Assembly (NCBI RefSeq): GCF_000527095.1
Contig: NZ_AZUN01000001.1
Location: forward strand, 310,001-374,000
DNA length: 64,000 nucleotides
DNA from: Methylomicrobium lacus LW14
GTDB lineage: Bacteria > Pseudomonadota > Gammaproteobacteria > Methylococcales > Methylomonadaceae
Direction: 5' to 3'
The notes under the pieces are model-generated. The model worked only from the letters and a program-made list of their open reading frames with translations, did no database searches and was not told where the DNA came from. Position 1 is the stretch's first letter. Every line of letters starts with the position of its first letter. The translations under genes were made by a program, and so were the position numbers. Shown here piece after piece: positions 1-8,954 of the stretch.

Positions 1-1
1 T

Positions 2-724
2 GTGCTCAGCATCAATATCGCGACTTCGGCGACGTCAAAAGGCGAAAGCCTGCTCGATACGATCCGCAATCTGGAATCGATGTTCGTCGATATGTTCGTC
101 GTGCGCCATGCCTTGAGCGGCGCCGCGCATTTCATCGCGCAGCAGGTCGCGCCGCACATCAGCGTGATCAACGCCGGCGACGGACAGCATGCGCATCCGA
201 CCCAGGCGATGCTGGACATGTTTACGATCCGCCAGCTCAAGAACGACTTCGCGCCGCTGAAGGTCGCGATCATCGGCGACATTCTGCATTCCCGCGTCGC
301 CCGCTCCGAAATCATCGCGCTGAATACCCTGGGCGTGGCCGAAGTCCGGGTCATTGCCCCGAAAACCTTGCTGCCCGCGCATGTCGAAACCCTCGGCGTC
401 AAGGTGTATCATAACCTGAACGAAGGCCTGAAGGATGTCGATGTGGTGATGATGCTGCGTCTGCAAAAAGAACGCATGAGCTCGGCCTTGTTGCCGAGCG
501 AAAGCGAATATTTCAAATGTTTCGGCCTGACCGAGGAAAAATTGAAAATCGCCAAACCCGATGCGATCGTGATGCATCCGGGGCCGATCAACCGCGGCGT
601 CGAGATCGACTCGAAAGTCGCCGACGGGCCGCAATCGGTGATATTGAAACAGGTCAGCAACGGCATCGCGGTGCGGATGGCGGTGATGGCGATGGCGATG
701 CAGCCGCAGGGAGCCAGCTTATGA
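2..724 (+). CDS. pyrB: Aspartate carbamoyltransferase catalytic subunit, 3' part
   Basis: Condenses carbamoyl phosphate with aspartate in the second step of pyrimidine synthesis, in the cytosol. About 240 residues are present; the first visible codon is internal because the N-terminal carbamoyl-phosphate domain lies before the window. Seen: the STSKGES-type phosphate-binding stretch near the left edge, HPTQAMLD in the middle, and MHPGPINRGVEI near the end, all typical of PyrB. The stop codon overlaps the ATG of the next gene (ATGA at 721-724), which indicates translational coupling with the pseudo-dihydroorotase, as in Pseudomonas-type pyrBC' operons. Family assignment is secure; only the 5' end is missing. 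Confidence 0.95.
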   Translation: MLSINIATSATSKGESLLDTIRNLESMFVDMFVVRHALSGAAHFIAQQVAPHISVINAGDGQHAHPTQAMLDMFTIRQLKNDFAPLKVAIIGDILHSRVARSEIIALNTLGVAEVRVIAPKTLLPAHVETLGVKVYHNLNEGLKDVDVVMMLRLQKERMSSALLPSESEYFKCFGLTEEKLKIAKPDAIVMHPGPINRGVEIDSKVADGPQSVILKQVSNGIAVRMAVMAMAMQPQGASL

Positions 725-2001
725 AGCGGATACAAATCAATCACGGCCGCATCATCGATCCGGCCAACAGCATCGACCGCATCGGCGATGTTTACATTGC
801 CGATGGGAAAATTCTGTCGGTTACTTCCAAGCCGGACGCTTTCGAGGCGGACATTCAAATCGATGCGAGCGGGCAGGTTGTCTGTCCCGGCTTCATCGAT
901 CTGAGTACGCGTCTGCGCGAACCGGGGCAAAGCCGCAAGGGAACTTTCAAGAGCGAAACGCTCGCCGCGGCCAGCGCGGGCGTGACGACCCTGTGCCTGC
1001 AGCCGGATACGGTGCCGGTGATCGATACGCCGGCGGTCGCCGAACTGATCAAGGAATTGGCTGAAAAAGCCGGTTATCCGCAGATTCTGCCAATCGCCGC
1101 GCTGACGCAGAAGCTCGAAGGCACCGAACTCAGTTCGATGCTGTCGCTGAAACAGGCCGGCTGCATCGCGGTCGGCCATGCGAATCAGCCGGTCAAAAAT
1201 CTGCTGATTCTGCGGCGGGCGATGGAATATGCGGCGAGTCATGATTTGCTGCTGATGCTGCGCCCGAACGATTACTGGCTCGGCAACAATGGCTGCGCGC
1301 ATGAAGGCGCGTTGGCGACGCGCTACGGCTTGCCGGGCATTCCGGAAGCCGCCGAAACGATTGCGCTGTCGCAATGCCTCGAACTGGCGGAATTGACCGG
1401 CTGCCGGGTGCATTTCGGCCAGCTCAGCTGCAAACGCTCGGTGATCAAGATCCAGCAAGCCAAAAACGACGGCCTGCGCGTGACCGCCGATGTCGCGATG
1501 CATCAGCTGCATTTGACCGAAAACGACATGACGCCATTTGACAGCGCCTATCATGTGCTGCCGCCGTTGCGCACCGAGGCCGATAAGCAGTATTTACGTC
1601 AGGGGGTGGCGACCGGAACGATCGACGGCATTGCTTCGGATCATCAGCCGCATGACCTTGATGCGAAGCTCGGCGCGTTTCCCGAGACCGAACCCGGCAT
1701 TTCCGCCTTGGAAACGCTGTTGCCGCTGCTCATGAAGCTGGTCGTGGAAGGCGCGCTGACCTTGCCGGAAGGCATTGCGGCGTTGACTTCAAAACCGGCT
1801 GAAATATTGGGGTTGCGGCGCGGCGCGCTGACGCCCGGTTTGTCGGCCGATGTCTGCATCTTCGCTCCCGGTTCAGCCTGGCGTATCGATGAGGACAATT
1901 GGCGTAGCCAAGGCACCAATACGCCTTATTGGGGGCACACGCTGAAAGGCCGCGTTACGCATACCTTGCAGGCGGGCCTTATCATCCATAAATCGGCCTA
2001 G
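721..2001 (+). CDS. pyrC': Dihydroorotase-like protein PyrC' (pseudoenzyme, ATCase partner)
   Basis: A 426-residue protein with the fold and order of class I dihydroorotases (PGFIDL block, NEG-like AHEGALATRYGLPGIPEAAE stretch, PPLRTE, SDHQPH). The metal ligands are gone: the usual HxH after PGFIDL is S62-T63-R64, the aspartate of the AFSDDG block is replaced (VGHANQ), the HAED-type histidine region reads LRPND, and the CHVST histidine is replaced (FGQLSC). In Pseudomonas an equivalent inactive PyrC' is structurally required for the aspartate carbamoyltransferase holoenzyme, and the overlap with pyrB fits that role. It is therefore unlikely to catalyse dihydroorotate formation, and an active pyrC should exist elsewhere in the genome. 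Confidence 0.9.
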   Translation: MKRIQINHGRIIDPANSIDRIGDVYIADGKILSVTSKPDAFEADIQIDASGQVVCPGFIDLSTRLREPGQSRKGTFKSETLAAASAGVTTLCLQPDTVPVIDTPAVAELIKELAEKAGYPQILPIAALTQKLEGTELSSMLSLKQAGCIAVGHANQPVKNLLILRRAMEYAASHDLLLMLRPNDYWLGNNGCAHEGALATRYGLPGIPEAAETIALSQCLELAELTGCRVHFGQLSCKRSVIKIQQAKNDGLRVTADVAMHQLHLTENDMTPFDSAYHVLPPLRTEADKQYLRQGVATGTIDGIASDHQPHDLDAKLGAFPETEPGISALETLLPLLMKLVVEGALTLPEGIAALTSKPAEILGLRRGALTPGLSADVCIFAPGSAWRIDEDNWRSQGTNTPYWGHTLKGRVTHTLQAGLIIHKSA

Positions 2002-2008
2002 TAGGCGT

Positions 2009-2048
2009 CTGCCGGTCTTCCCCACTCGCGTGAGGGACCGGCAGTTTT
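2009..2048 (+). terminator. Rho-independent terminator after pyrBC'
   Basis: A perfect 9-bp stem (CTGCCGGTC at 2009-2017 pairing with GACCGGCAG at 2036-2044) is followed directly by TTTT, eight bases after the pyrC' stop. The loop contains a smaller dyad. This ends the pyrBC' transcript. Confidence 0.8.
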
Positions 2049-2617
2049 GACGAGCTTGCAGTCGCAACCAGCGAAGTCAATTCTGCCATCAACTACGGCG
2101 ACAAGTCATTGCGGTCTGTTTTTCGCGGCGGGAATATTCCCGAATGTCTAAAAAATGCCGGCGTTTGATTCGATCAAATGACGATGAATGCAATTCCGGA
2201 GTCATGTGTGACTCGCATGGAACTGTTGCGATTGAGGCATGTCTACTTCATGTCTGCAACATAAATTGCACCTCAACAACAAACTGTTCGCACCGTAAAG
2301 GTGCAAAAATCGCCATCTGGCGCTGATTTCTCTCCCCATTCTAACTTCAACTGCTACGCTTTATTTTTTCAAATTTCAACTAAAACAATTAGTTGCTGTC
2401 TTTTTTTAATTAATTGCCTGAAAAATAGATTTGATGCCTATCATGGCATTAAATTTGCCTTATGCTTTGTAAGGGATAGAGAAAGTCCTGCGACAAAGCG
2501 ATTGAAGTTTTTTCATCATTCCGTCACATTTAATCATTAGGATGATTGTGTAAGGAAAATTTAATAATTGGGATAATTCTGTAATGCCCTTTCCAACAAC
2601 CTATTGGAGGAAAAGTC
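2049..2617. other. Intergenic region, AT-rich, no convincing gene
   Basis: About 570 bases between the pyrBC' terminator and the sterol desaturase gene. Base composition falls sharply (long A/T runs from about 2330 to 2600). Two short reading frames exist (2144-2326 and 2301-2540), but they lack ribosome binding sites and recognisable domains. The last part carries the strong ribosome binding site GGAGG at 2606-2610 for the next gene. No palindrome or RNA gene was recognised. Confidence 0.5.
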
Positions 2618-3616
2618 ATGTTAAACATCATCGAAATTTATTCAATACTGCAAGCGTCCCTGGCGGACTGGCAGGCTTTCGTGGCCGACGATTGGCCGTT
2701 CATTTGCGTGGTTTTGGGCTTTACGCTGCTGTCGATCGTTGAATTTCAACGGCCGAAAATGCCGTTGAAACCTAAACAAATCGTCAACACCTATCGAGTG
2801 AATCTGGGATTGTTCCTATTAAACAGTCTGCTGATGTCGCTATTTTCGCTAGCCGGCTTAATGTTTGCGCTGGAGCATTTTTCCGGCAAGGGCTTGTTGA
2901 ACGACATCCGGAGTCCCGCCTGGAAAGCGTTGCTGTCGTTCTTGCTGCTCGATGTTCTGCTGTACGCATGGCATAGGCTTTGCCATCAATTCGATGGATT
3001 TTGGATGTTTCACAAGGTCCATCACAGCGATCCTTATTTGAACGTATCGACCGCTTTCAGGATTCATATCGTCGAATTGATCATCACGACCGTGCTGAAA
3101 TCGGCGTACATTATCCTGCTCGGCATCGACAAGACCGTCGTGTTTGCCTATGAAGCGGTCTATCCGTTGTTCGTGATGTTTCATCACACGAATATTATGT
3201 TTGCGGGCGAAAAATGGCTCGGACAGGTGATCGTGACACCGCACTTGCACCGAGTCCACCATTCGATCGAACGCACAGAGCATGACAGCAATTACGGAGC
3301 GATCTTTTCGGTCTGGGACCGGCTGTTTTTGTCGCGCAAGGAAGCCGAACCGACCGCTGTCGGCATCAAGGGCGCATCGCCGCAAACCGCATGGGGGTTG
3401 GTCAAGTTCGGCTTCATGAATCCCGCCGCGCAACCGGCGCCGGTTCCTGTCCGCACCAGAGCGGTTACGGTCAATATGCATGCGATGATTGCCGAAGCCG
3501 CCTACTACAAGGCCGAAAAACGGGCATTTTCGCCGGGCTATGAATTGTACGACTGGCTCGAAGCGAAAAAAGAAATACTCCGACAGGTCCAGCGCGGCCG
3601 CTATCTGAATTGCTAA
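2618..3616 (+). CDS. Sterol desaturase / fatty acid hydroxylase family membrane protein
   Basis: A 332-residue integral membrane di-iron oxygenase-type protein. Several hydrophobic segments (about residues 20-40, 65-90, 105-125, 150-190) surround the histidine boxes of the family: WHRLCH, then HKVHH, then HLHRVHH. These bind two irons and support O2-dependent hydroxylation or desaturation of a lipid. The ATG is 7 bases after GGAGG, so the start is firm. It stands alone, facing fumC tail to tail. Methanotrophs often carry sterol or hopanoid-modifying enzymes, but the substrate cannot be told from sequence. A carotenoid or fatty-acid hydroxylase is equally possible. Confidence 0.85.
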   Translation: MLNIIEIYSILQASLADWQAFVADDWPFICVVLGFTLLSIVEFQRPKMPLKPKQIVNTYRVNLGLFLLNSLLMSLFSLAGLMFALEHFSGKGLLNDIRSPAWKALLSFLLLDVLLYAWHRLCHQFDGFWMFHKVHHSDPYLNVSTAFRIHIVELIITTVLKSAYIILLGIDKTVVFAYEAVYPLFVMFHHTNIMFAGEKWLGQVIVTPHLHRVHHSIERTEHDSNYGAIFSVWDRLFLSRKEAEPTAVGIKGASPQTAWGLVKFGFMNPAAQPAPVPVRTRAVTVNMHAMIAEAAYYKAEKRAFSPGYELYDWLEAKKEILRQVQRGRYLNC

Positions 3617-3692
3617 GCGGGAGGCTTAATCGAAAACGGGCGAAGCGTCAGGCGGGATAATACGGATTGAAATCTCGCCGGGGCGCGCTCTT

Positions 3693-5060
3693 TTAGACCA
3701 GATGGGCGGGATCCAGCAGTATTTCGAGTTGTTCGCGCGGTATGTCGGTCATTTCCGCCGCAACATCGATAATCGGGCGATTTTGTTGATAGGCCGTCTT
3801 CGCGATCACCGCGGCTTGGGCATAGCCGATGACCGGATTCAGCGCGGTCGCCAGCATCGGATTTTTCTCCAGCGGCTCCGAAATATTGTCCAGCCGCACG
3901 TTGAACCCCGCCATCGCCTTGTCGGCCAGCAAACGGCAGGCGCTGCCGAGAATCTCGATGCTTTGCAGCAGATTGTAGGCAATTACCGGCAGCATCACGT
4001 TCAACTGAAAATTGCCGGATAAACCGGCCGTGGTAATCGCCGCGTCATTGCCGATCACCTGTACGGCGGTCATGGCGGCCGCTTCCGGAATCACCGGATT
4101 CACCTTGCCCGGCATAATGCTGCTGCCCGGTTGCAAGGCCGGCAGTTCGATCTCGCCGAGCCCGGCCAAGGGGCCGCTGTTCATCCAGCGCAAATCGTTC
4201 GCAATCTTCAGCAAGCTGATCGCGATCACTTTCAACTGGCCCGATAATTCGACGCTGGCGTCCTGGCAACTCAGACTTTCGAAGAACGAGGTATTCGGTG
4301 CAAACGGCAGGCCCGTGTCCTGGCGTAAAATTTCCACGAATCTGGCCGCGAACTCGGGATGCGCATTGACGCCGGTGCCGACCGCGGTGCCGCCTTGCGC
4401 GAGACGGTAAATCCTGACCAGGGCGGACTCGATTCTTTCGGAGCCATTCCGGATTTGCAGCGCCCAGGCGTTCATTTCCTGACTCATTCGCAGCGGCATC
4501 GCGTCCATCAGGTGCGTGCGCCCGGTCTTGATTATCCGGTCGAGCGTTGCGGCTTTCGTTTCGATGGTTTTTGCCAGATGTTCAAGCGCGGGCAGCAGGT
4601 GGCGATGGCAGGCCAGCGCCGCACTCAGATGAATCGCGGTCGGTATGACGTCATTGCTGCTTTGGCCGCGGTTCACATGATCGTTCGGATGAATGTCGAT
4701 GCCCGCCGCCTGGCTTGCCAGATTGGCGATCACTTCATTCACGTTCATGTTCGTGCTGGTGCCGGAGCCGGTCTGAAACACATCGACCGGGAACTGATCA
4801 TGATGGCGGCCGTCGACGATCTGCCGGGCTGCCTTGATGATCGCCGCGCTGCGCGCCGCATCCAGTTCGCCCAGTTCTTCATTCACTTCCGCCGCAATTT
4901 TTTTGATCAGCGCGAGCGCCTGGATAAAGGCGGGCGGCAAGGTCAAGCCGCTGACCGGAAAGTTCTCGACCGCGCGCTGGGTTTGCGCGCCGTATAGCGC
5001 AGAGGAAGGCACCTTGATTTCGCCGAGGCTGTCTTTTTCGATACGGTAGAAGGGGGACAT
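3693..5060 (-). CDS. fumC: Fumarate hydratase class II
   Basis: Iron-independent fumarase interconverting fumarate and malate in the TCA cycle. It is 455 residues, the normal length for FumC. Seen: the family signature GSSIMPGKVN (mobile loop serine), TGRTHLMDAMPLRMSQE (catalytic histidine region), and the N-terminal SLGEIKVP...YGAQTQRAV block typical of the aspartase/fumarase superfamily. The ATG at 5060 is preferred over an upstream TTG at 5090 because homology begins at MSPFYRIEKDSLG and an AGG-type ribosome binding site precedes the ATG. A class I fumarase gene begins at the right end of the window, so the genome has both types. Confidence 0.96.
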   Translation of the reverse strand: MSPFYRIEKDSLGEIKVPSSALYGAQTQRAVENFPVSGLTLPPAFIQALALIKKIAAEVNEELGELDAARSAAIIKAARQIVDGRHHDQFPVDVFQTGSGTSTNMNVNEVIANLASQAAGIDIHPNDHVNRGQSSNDVIPTAIHLSAALACHRHLLPALEHLAKTIETKAATLDRIIKTGRTHLMDAMPLRMSQEMNAWALQIRNGSERIESALVRIYRLAQGGTAVGTGVNAHPEFAARFVEILRQDTGLPFAPNTSFFESLSCQDASVELSGQLKVIAISLLKIANDLRWMNSGPLAGLGEIELPALQPGSSIMPGKVNPVIPEAAAMTAVQVIGNDAAITTAGLSGNFQLNVMLPVIAYNLLQSIEILGSACRLLADKAMAGFNVRLDNISEPLEKNPMLATALNPVIGYAQAAVIAKTAYQQNRPIIDVAAEMTDIPREQLEILLDPAHLV

Positions 5061-5255
5061 GGGCTGGCCTCGTCTGAAAGGGTTGCACAAATCGAGCGTT
5101 TATAAGTCATTAGAATCAACTTTGGGATGAAGGTTTCCGAAGCCCTCGTTCGAATGGACGGTAGTTCCCCGATTGAGCTAACGGGGCTTCTCGTTGTCTA
5201 TGAAACAAAGGCCTTTACCCGGCCATTGCAAACTGTTGTAAAATCACGGATTTAA

Positions 5256-5519
5256 ATGCGAGAACAAAAAATGTTGACGGCTTTTAACAGGCGGGCGCTG
5301 CTCGTCATGTTTTCATCCTGTCTAGTGTGCGCTTGCGCCGAAATCAAACAGACCGGAAGAATCATCGGCCATACGACGCGCGATGTGGCCAAAGGCATCG
5401 GGCATGGCACCCGCGATGTGGCGAGGGAAATCGGCCACGGCACCCGGAACGCGGTTCATGGCATAGGCCAGGGTATCCATGATGCCGTCAATCCTTCGGA
5501 TGAAGATGAGTCCAATTAA
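5256..5519 (+). CDS. Small repeat-containing lipoprotein
   Basis: An 87-residue protein with a hydrophobic signal segment ending in a lipobox-like LVCAC at about residues 23-27, so probably a lipoprotein anchored outside the inner membrane. The mature part is about four tandem 11-residue repeats based on IGHGTRDVAKG (IGHTTRDVAKG, IGHGTRDVARE, IGHGTRNAVHG, IGQGIHDAV), followed by an acidic tail. The 11-residue period suggests an amphipathic helix. Translation may start instead at the ATG at 5271, where a GAGAA sequence sits 6 bases upstream. No function is recognised. Confidence 0.65.
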   Translation: MREQKMLTAFNRRALLVMFSSCLVCACAEIKQTGRIIGHTTRDVAKGIGHGTRDVAREIGHGTRNAVHGIGQGIHDAVNPSDEDESN

Positions 5520-5630
5520 GCAGGGACGTCAGGTGTCTCTGTCGTCACTTTCAAACGATTGCCGGAAAATCTTTCAATCCCCTGATTTTCCAATGCAATG
5601 TAACCCAGGCTTTACCAATCAGATGGATTT

Positions 5631-6659
5631 ATGACTCTTTATTCTCAAGACAATGCGCAATGGGTAGGCATCAAGTCGATTGGCTGCTACCTTCCTGATC
5701 AGATGATGACCAGTCATGACATGGCGCAGCTCAGCGATATTCCGCCTTCGGTCTTTGCCGACAAGATAGGCATTGTGCAAAAGCCTATTGCCGGTGCCGA
5801 TGAGCATCCTAGCCAGATGGGAGTCAAGGCTGCCGTCGATGCGCTTGGGAAAGCCGGGATTGCGGCGTCCGAGATTGATTTGATCGTTTACTGTGGCGCC
5901 GGCGATTACGATTACCGCTTTTGGTCTCCCGCCGCGAAGATCCAGAGCGAAATCGGCGCCGGCGACGCTTTTGCTTTCGAAGTCAGAAATTTCTGCAATA
6001 GCGGTAATCTGGGGATTCATATTTGCAGAAATATGTTGCTTGCCGATGCCAGTTATCGTTATGCGCTGGTTGTTTGCAGCGACAAATTATCCCACTTGCT
6101 CAATTATTCCGATCCCGCCTGCTTGTCGACCTTCATCATGGCGGATGGGGCGGCGGCCGTGGTGCTCGAAAAAGGCGGGAAAACGAACCGGATCCTCGCC
6201 TATCACGGCATGACCGACGGCTCACTGGCCGATTTTCTGAAGATACCCGCCGGGGGAACCCGCGTTCCATATGACGCCGAGCGTTGCAGTCATTTGTTGA
6301 ACGTCGAAAATCCGGAAGAACTTGAGCGTATCTTTTCGGAACTCTACCTGAAGAATTATCAGTTGGTGGTCAAGGCTTCGCTCGAAAAGAGTGGCTATGG
6401 GCTGGACGATGTGCATCTTTTGTTAACCAATCAGGTCAAGAAAACCCTTGCCAAGCAAATCTTGATGGCGCTGGGGTTGAGGGAAGATCAAACCCTGAGC
6501 ACCTTGTCCGAATTCGGTCATCTCGGTCCGGCGGATACTTTGTTGGGTTTGGCGAAAAGTCTGGAATTGGGCAAGGTAGCGCCCGGCAATATCGTGGTTT
6601 TGGCCAGTAGCGCCGCGGGGTTTTCCTGGGCTGCGTTGACGCTGCATTGGCTTGAATAA
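5631..6659 (+). CDS. Beta-ketoacyl-ACP synthase III-like protein with atypical active site
   Basis: A 342-residue thiolase-fold protein of the FabH/KAS III type. The nucleophile is kept (C122 in FCNSGNLG). The usual second and third active-site residues are altered: the PHQAN histidine position reads N267 in LLTNQVKKT, and the later GNTSAAS asparagine position reads H297 in EFGHLGPAD. Such changes occur in KAS III relatives that transfer acyl groups to small molecules or condense unusual substrates rather than start fatty acid synthesis. It stands alone between a small lipoprotein and a minus-strand OmpA gene. The fold assignment is strong; the reaction is unknown. Confidence 0.8.
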   Translation: MTLYSQDNAQWVGIKSIGCYLPDQMMTSHDMAQLSDIPPSVFADKIGIVQKPIAGADEHPSQMGVKAAVDALGKAGIAASEIDLIVYCGAGDYDYRFWSPAAKIQSEIGAGDAFAFEVRNFCNSGNLGIHICRNMLLADASYRYALVVCSDKLSHLLNYSDPACLSTFIMADGAAAVVLEKGGKTNRILAYHGMTDGSLADFLKIPAGGTRVPYDAERCSHLLNVENPEELERIFSELYLKNYQLVVKASLEKSGYGLDDVHLLLTNQVKKTLAKQILMALGLREDQTLSTLSEFGHLGPADTLLGLAKSLELGKVAPGNIVVLASSAAGFSWAALTLHWLE

Positions 6660-7167
6660 TTGCCGTTGCTACGAAGCGTTTTCTTAAAGGATACGCCAGG
6701 ATTTGTCGTACATTTGATTGTATGTCACCACCTTGCCGTTAAGAAGGCTCGGTGTACCGTGTCAATATCCGCAATGAGAGGGGCAGCCCTCGTTTACTGT
6801 GAATGTCAAAAATAAAAAAGGCTTATATCTTGAAACAGAACCATTACCAGATCGAGTTACTGGCGAATCTCGATCAGATGCCAGATTCTGGTGCGGTCGG
6901 AGGCGTCCACTGGCCGAGTATGAATAAAGGCACCGGATTCCCGGCTCGAGTTTTGGCGATCATCCCGAAACGCACCGAGAAAACCGATTCATGAAGGCAT
7001 AGCTATAAAGCTTGCGGAAGCTGAGTCTAACGAAACAAGAAATCTCGTTCGACGTCAATGCAGGTGCGAACGGATTCACACCTGCATAAAGAAGCGGATC
7101 TCTCCGTTTCGCGCTTGGCTTTGGGAAAATGCTCAGGACAAGGCCAACAGGGACCAGCCGCCAAAAA
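6660..7167. other. Intergenic region with one hairpin, no convincing gene
   Basis: About 500 bases between convergent genes. A reading frame at 6803-6994 (63 codons) has no ribosome binding site and no recognisable domain, so it is not called. An 8-bp inverted repeat, TGCAGGTG at 7059-7066 with CACCTGCA at 7079-7086, could act as a transcription stop for either neighbour, but no T-run follows it. Confidence 0.4.
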
Positions 7168-7866
7168 TTATTTCAAGCCGGCGCAATCTTGATACGTGGG
7201 ATGATCGGTACTGATGATGACCACTCGATGCTGCTGATCAGGCGTGTTGTCGGGGCCTTCCGCCTCGCCCACCGATTTGACGCGAAGTTGTTCCGCCTTG
7301 GCGCCCTGCTCGACGAGCAGTTTGGCGACTGTTGCGGCTCTTCTTTCCGCTAAAGCCTGATTGCTGGCCTCACTGCCAACGGTATCGGTAAAAGCGGTGA
7401 CATCGGCGAACGCATCGGGATGCGATTGCAGATAGTGTGCCATCGTCGAGATTGCTCGATGATCGGTGTTGTAAGGGACGTCGCTACCGGTTCTAAAATA
7501 GGCGGCGTCATGCTTCGCGACTTCACCCATATGATGATTAGGGCTATGCACGGCCGTCAACCACTGACACAACGCTTTTTCCGATTCAAACCGATGCTGG
7601 GAGGCAGCCCGGGCCGCATCGACCGCGCGTTGTCCTTCTTCGATATTCCAGTAATGGTTGTTTTTCCAGTGGTTTAATACGTTGATGGCCTCTTCGCGTT
7701 TTTCCTCAGCCAACTCCTCGTGATAAATGGACTGACCGTAGTGGCCGCCAACAATGGCATCAACTTCCGAAGTCAGTAGCGGAATATCTTTATGGGGCGG
7801 CTGCGTACACCCGGCGAGAGCCGCGGCGAACACCGCACAGGGCAGGTAAATAAATTGTCTGTTCAT
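7168..7866 (-). CDS. OmpA-family peptidoglycan-binding lipoprotein
   Basis: A 232-residue envelope protein. The signal peptide MNRQFIYLPCAVFAAALAGC has a clear lipobox (ALAGC). A roughly 100-residue linker follows, then a C-terminal OmpA-like domain (from about residue 130: DHRAISTMAHYLQSHPDAF, FTDTVGSEASNQALAERRA, VKSVGEAEGPDN) that binds peptidoglycan diaminopimelate in the periplasm. The ATG at 7866 is chosen because the signal peptide starts there and GAGGA precedes it; an upstream ATG at 7914 would add 16 unlikely residues. It probably tethers the outer membrane to the cell wall. The linker has no recognised domain. Confidence 0.85.
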   Translation of the reverse strand: MNRQFIYLPCAVFAAALAGCTQPPHKDIPLLTSEVDAIVGGHYGQSIYHEELAEEKREEAINVLNHWKNNHYWNIEEGQRAVDAARAASQHRFESEKALCQWLTAVHSPNHHMGEVAKHDAAYFRTGSDVPYNTDHRAISTMAHYLQSHPDAFADVTAFTDTVGSEASNQALAERRAATVAKLLVEQGAKAEQLRVKSVGEAEGPDNTPDQQHRVVIISTDHPTYQDCAGLK

Positions 7867-7941
7867 GATTTTATCCTCGTATTCCAAATCAACCGCCGTT
7901 GCATAGGGAAGCATGCAACGATTATCTAACGGGTCGTTGAC

Positions 7942-8358
7942 CTAGTCATCATCGCCATCATCGAGTGGACCATAAGTCGTCCAGAAGCCGGGATAATGCA
8001 CGCCAAAATAACGAGTATCCTCGCTAAAACGGTCCCAGACATAGGGCGGTGAAATATAATCGTCGGTTGGGATCGGAGAGGTGATCAATTCGGCCACGCC
8101 AACAACGGTACGGCTGACAGCATGCGCGGTACCCCGGAGGAGTCCCCAGGTAAAACCGACGAATATGTTTTGATCATGACTGATATTGACAACGTTTTTG
8201 GGGATCTCAATCCATCCCGTGGTCGTATTGAAAAAACCCTGATTTACCTTGGATGTAAAACCAGACAGATAAGTATGCTGTTCCTCTGCATGAGACGGCC
8301 CCGCCGACAACAGAGCGCCGGCAAGAACACAGAGGCTAAAGAGGTGTTTGTTGTTCAT
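7942..8358 (-). CDS. TIGR04073-family exported protein
   Basis: A 138-residue secreted protein with a classical signal peptide (cleavage near PSHA-EE). The mature part (FTSKVNQGFFNTTTGWIEIPKNVVNIS...VGFTWGLLRGTAHAVSRTVVGVAELITSPIP) matches the pattern of the TIGR04073 family, named as exosortase-associated because of its genome distribution. An AGGAGG ribosome binding site lies 7 bases before the ATG. It lies just upstream of the OmpA-family lipoprotein on the same strand (75-base gap) and may be cotranscribed. Molecular role unknown; the acidic tail ends DDGDDD. Confidence 0.75.
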   Translation of the reverse strand: MNNKHLFSLCVLAGALLSAGPSHAEEQHTYLSGFTSKVNQGFFNTTTGWIEIPKNVVNISHDQNIFVGFTWGLLRGTAHAVSRTVVGVAELITSPIPTDDYISPPYVWDRFSEDTRYFGVHYPGFWTTYGPLDDGDDD

Positions 8359-8954
8359 TGTTGATTCCTCCTAAAAGTTTAAACAATGGGACAATTTATA
8401 GCCTAACAAGTTCAGCTAGAAATTTAACCCAATGAATCAAGCAAAAGAGATCGGAAAGTTATAAATCCCTTTAGGTCGACATGACGATTACTAGATATTA
8501 ATAATGTCAAATGGTTCAGTTGGTGTAGGGGATTAATTAATTTCGGAGTGAATCTTAACAAAAGTTTATTATATTTGAACCTAGTAAAACTACTTATTGA
8601 TTTTCAATCGTTTTTGTGGGGTTTTGCTTGCCAAGCGGTAAAAACTAGGTTGAGGCATCAGTTATTAGGCCCGCTTTTCGGGGTGACGTGAAAAATTGAT
8701 GCCGAGTGAACTTTTTCGCGCAATTAATTTACTGATATTGTGTTATTGAAATGTCTCTATGCTTTCCCGCCTGCTTCATTAACCGTTAACCGGCTGGATA
8801 CCAGTCATGTATTGCCACCTCCGTGAGCAGGATTCCCCCAGCTTGATTTTGCGCCCATCTTCCGTTGCCCTTGTCGATAGCTCCGACTGTGTCTGACGAG
8901 CCAGATGGCGGACGCCTGAGCGGAACGCCCAAGGCTTATCCGCTGCTATTTCGG
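8359..8954. other. Intergenic region, AT-rich, no gene seen
   Basis: About 600 bases between the TIGR04073 gene start and the end of dabB. It should contain the promoter of the TIGR04073/OmpA pair near 8359-8500, but no clear -35/-10 pair stands out. No RNA gene or repeat recognised. Confidence 0.4.

Noticed and set aside
409..1554. Long minus-strand reading frame over pyrB/pyrC'
   Set aside because: It is the antisense shadow of two well-recognised genes, rich in Arg/His/Gln as expected of GC-rich shadow frames.
2144..2540. Two short frames in the AT-rich gap after pyrC'
   Set aside because: Overlapping each other, no ribosome binding sites, composition like noncoding DNA.
5139..5190. tRNA-like fold on the minus strand upstream of fumC
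   Set aside because: A 7-bp acceptor-like stem (GAAGCCC/GGGCTTC) and D- and T-loop-like words are present, but the segment is only 52 bases with no anticodon arm and no paired T stem.
6803..6994. 63-codon frame downstream of the KAS III-like gene
   Set aside because: No ribosome binding site, no domain, isolated between convergent genes.
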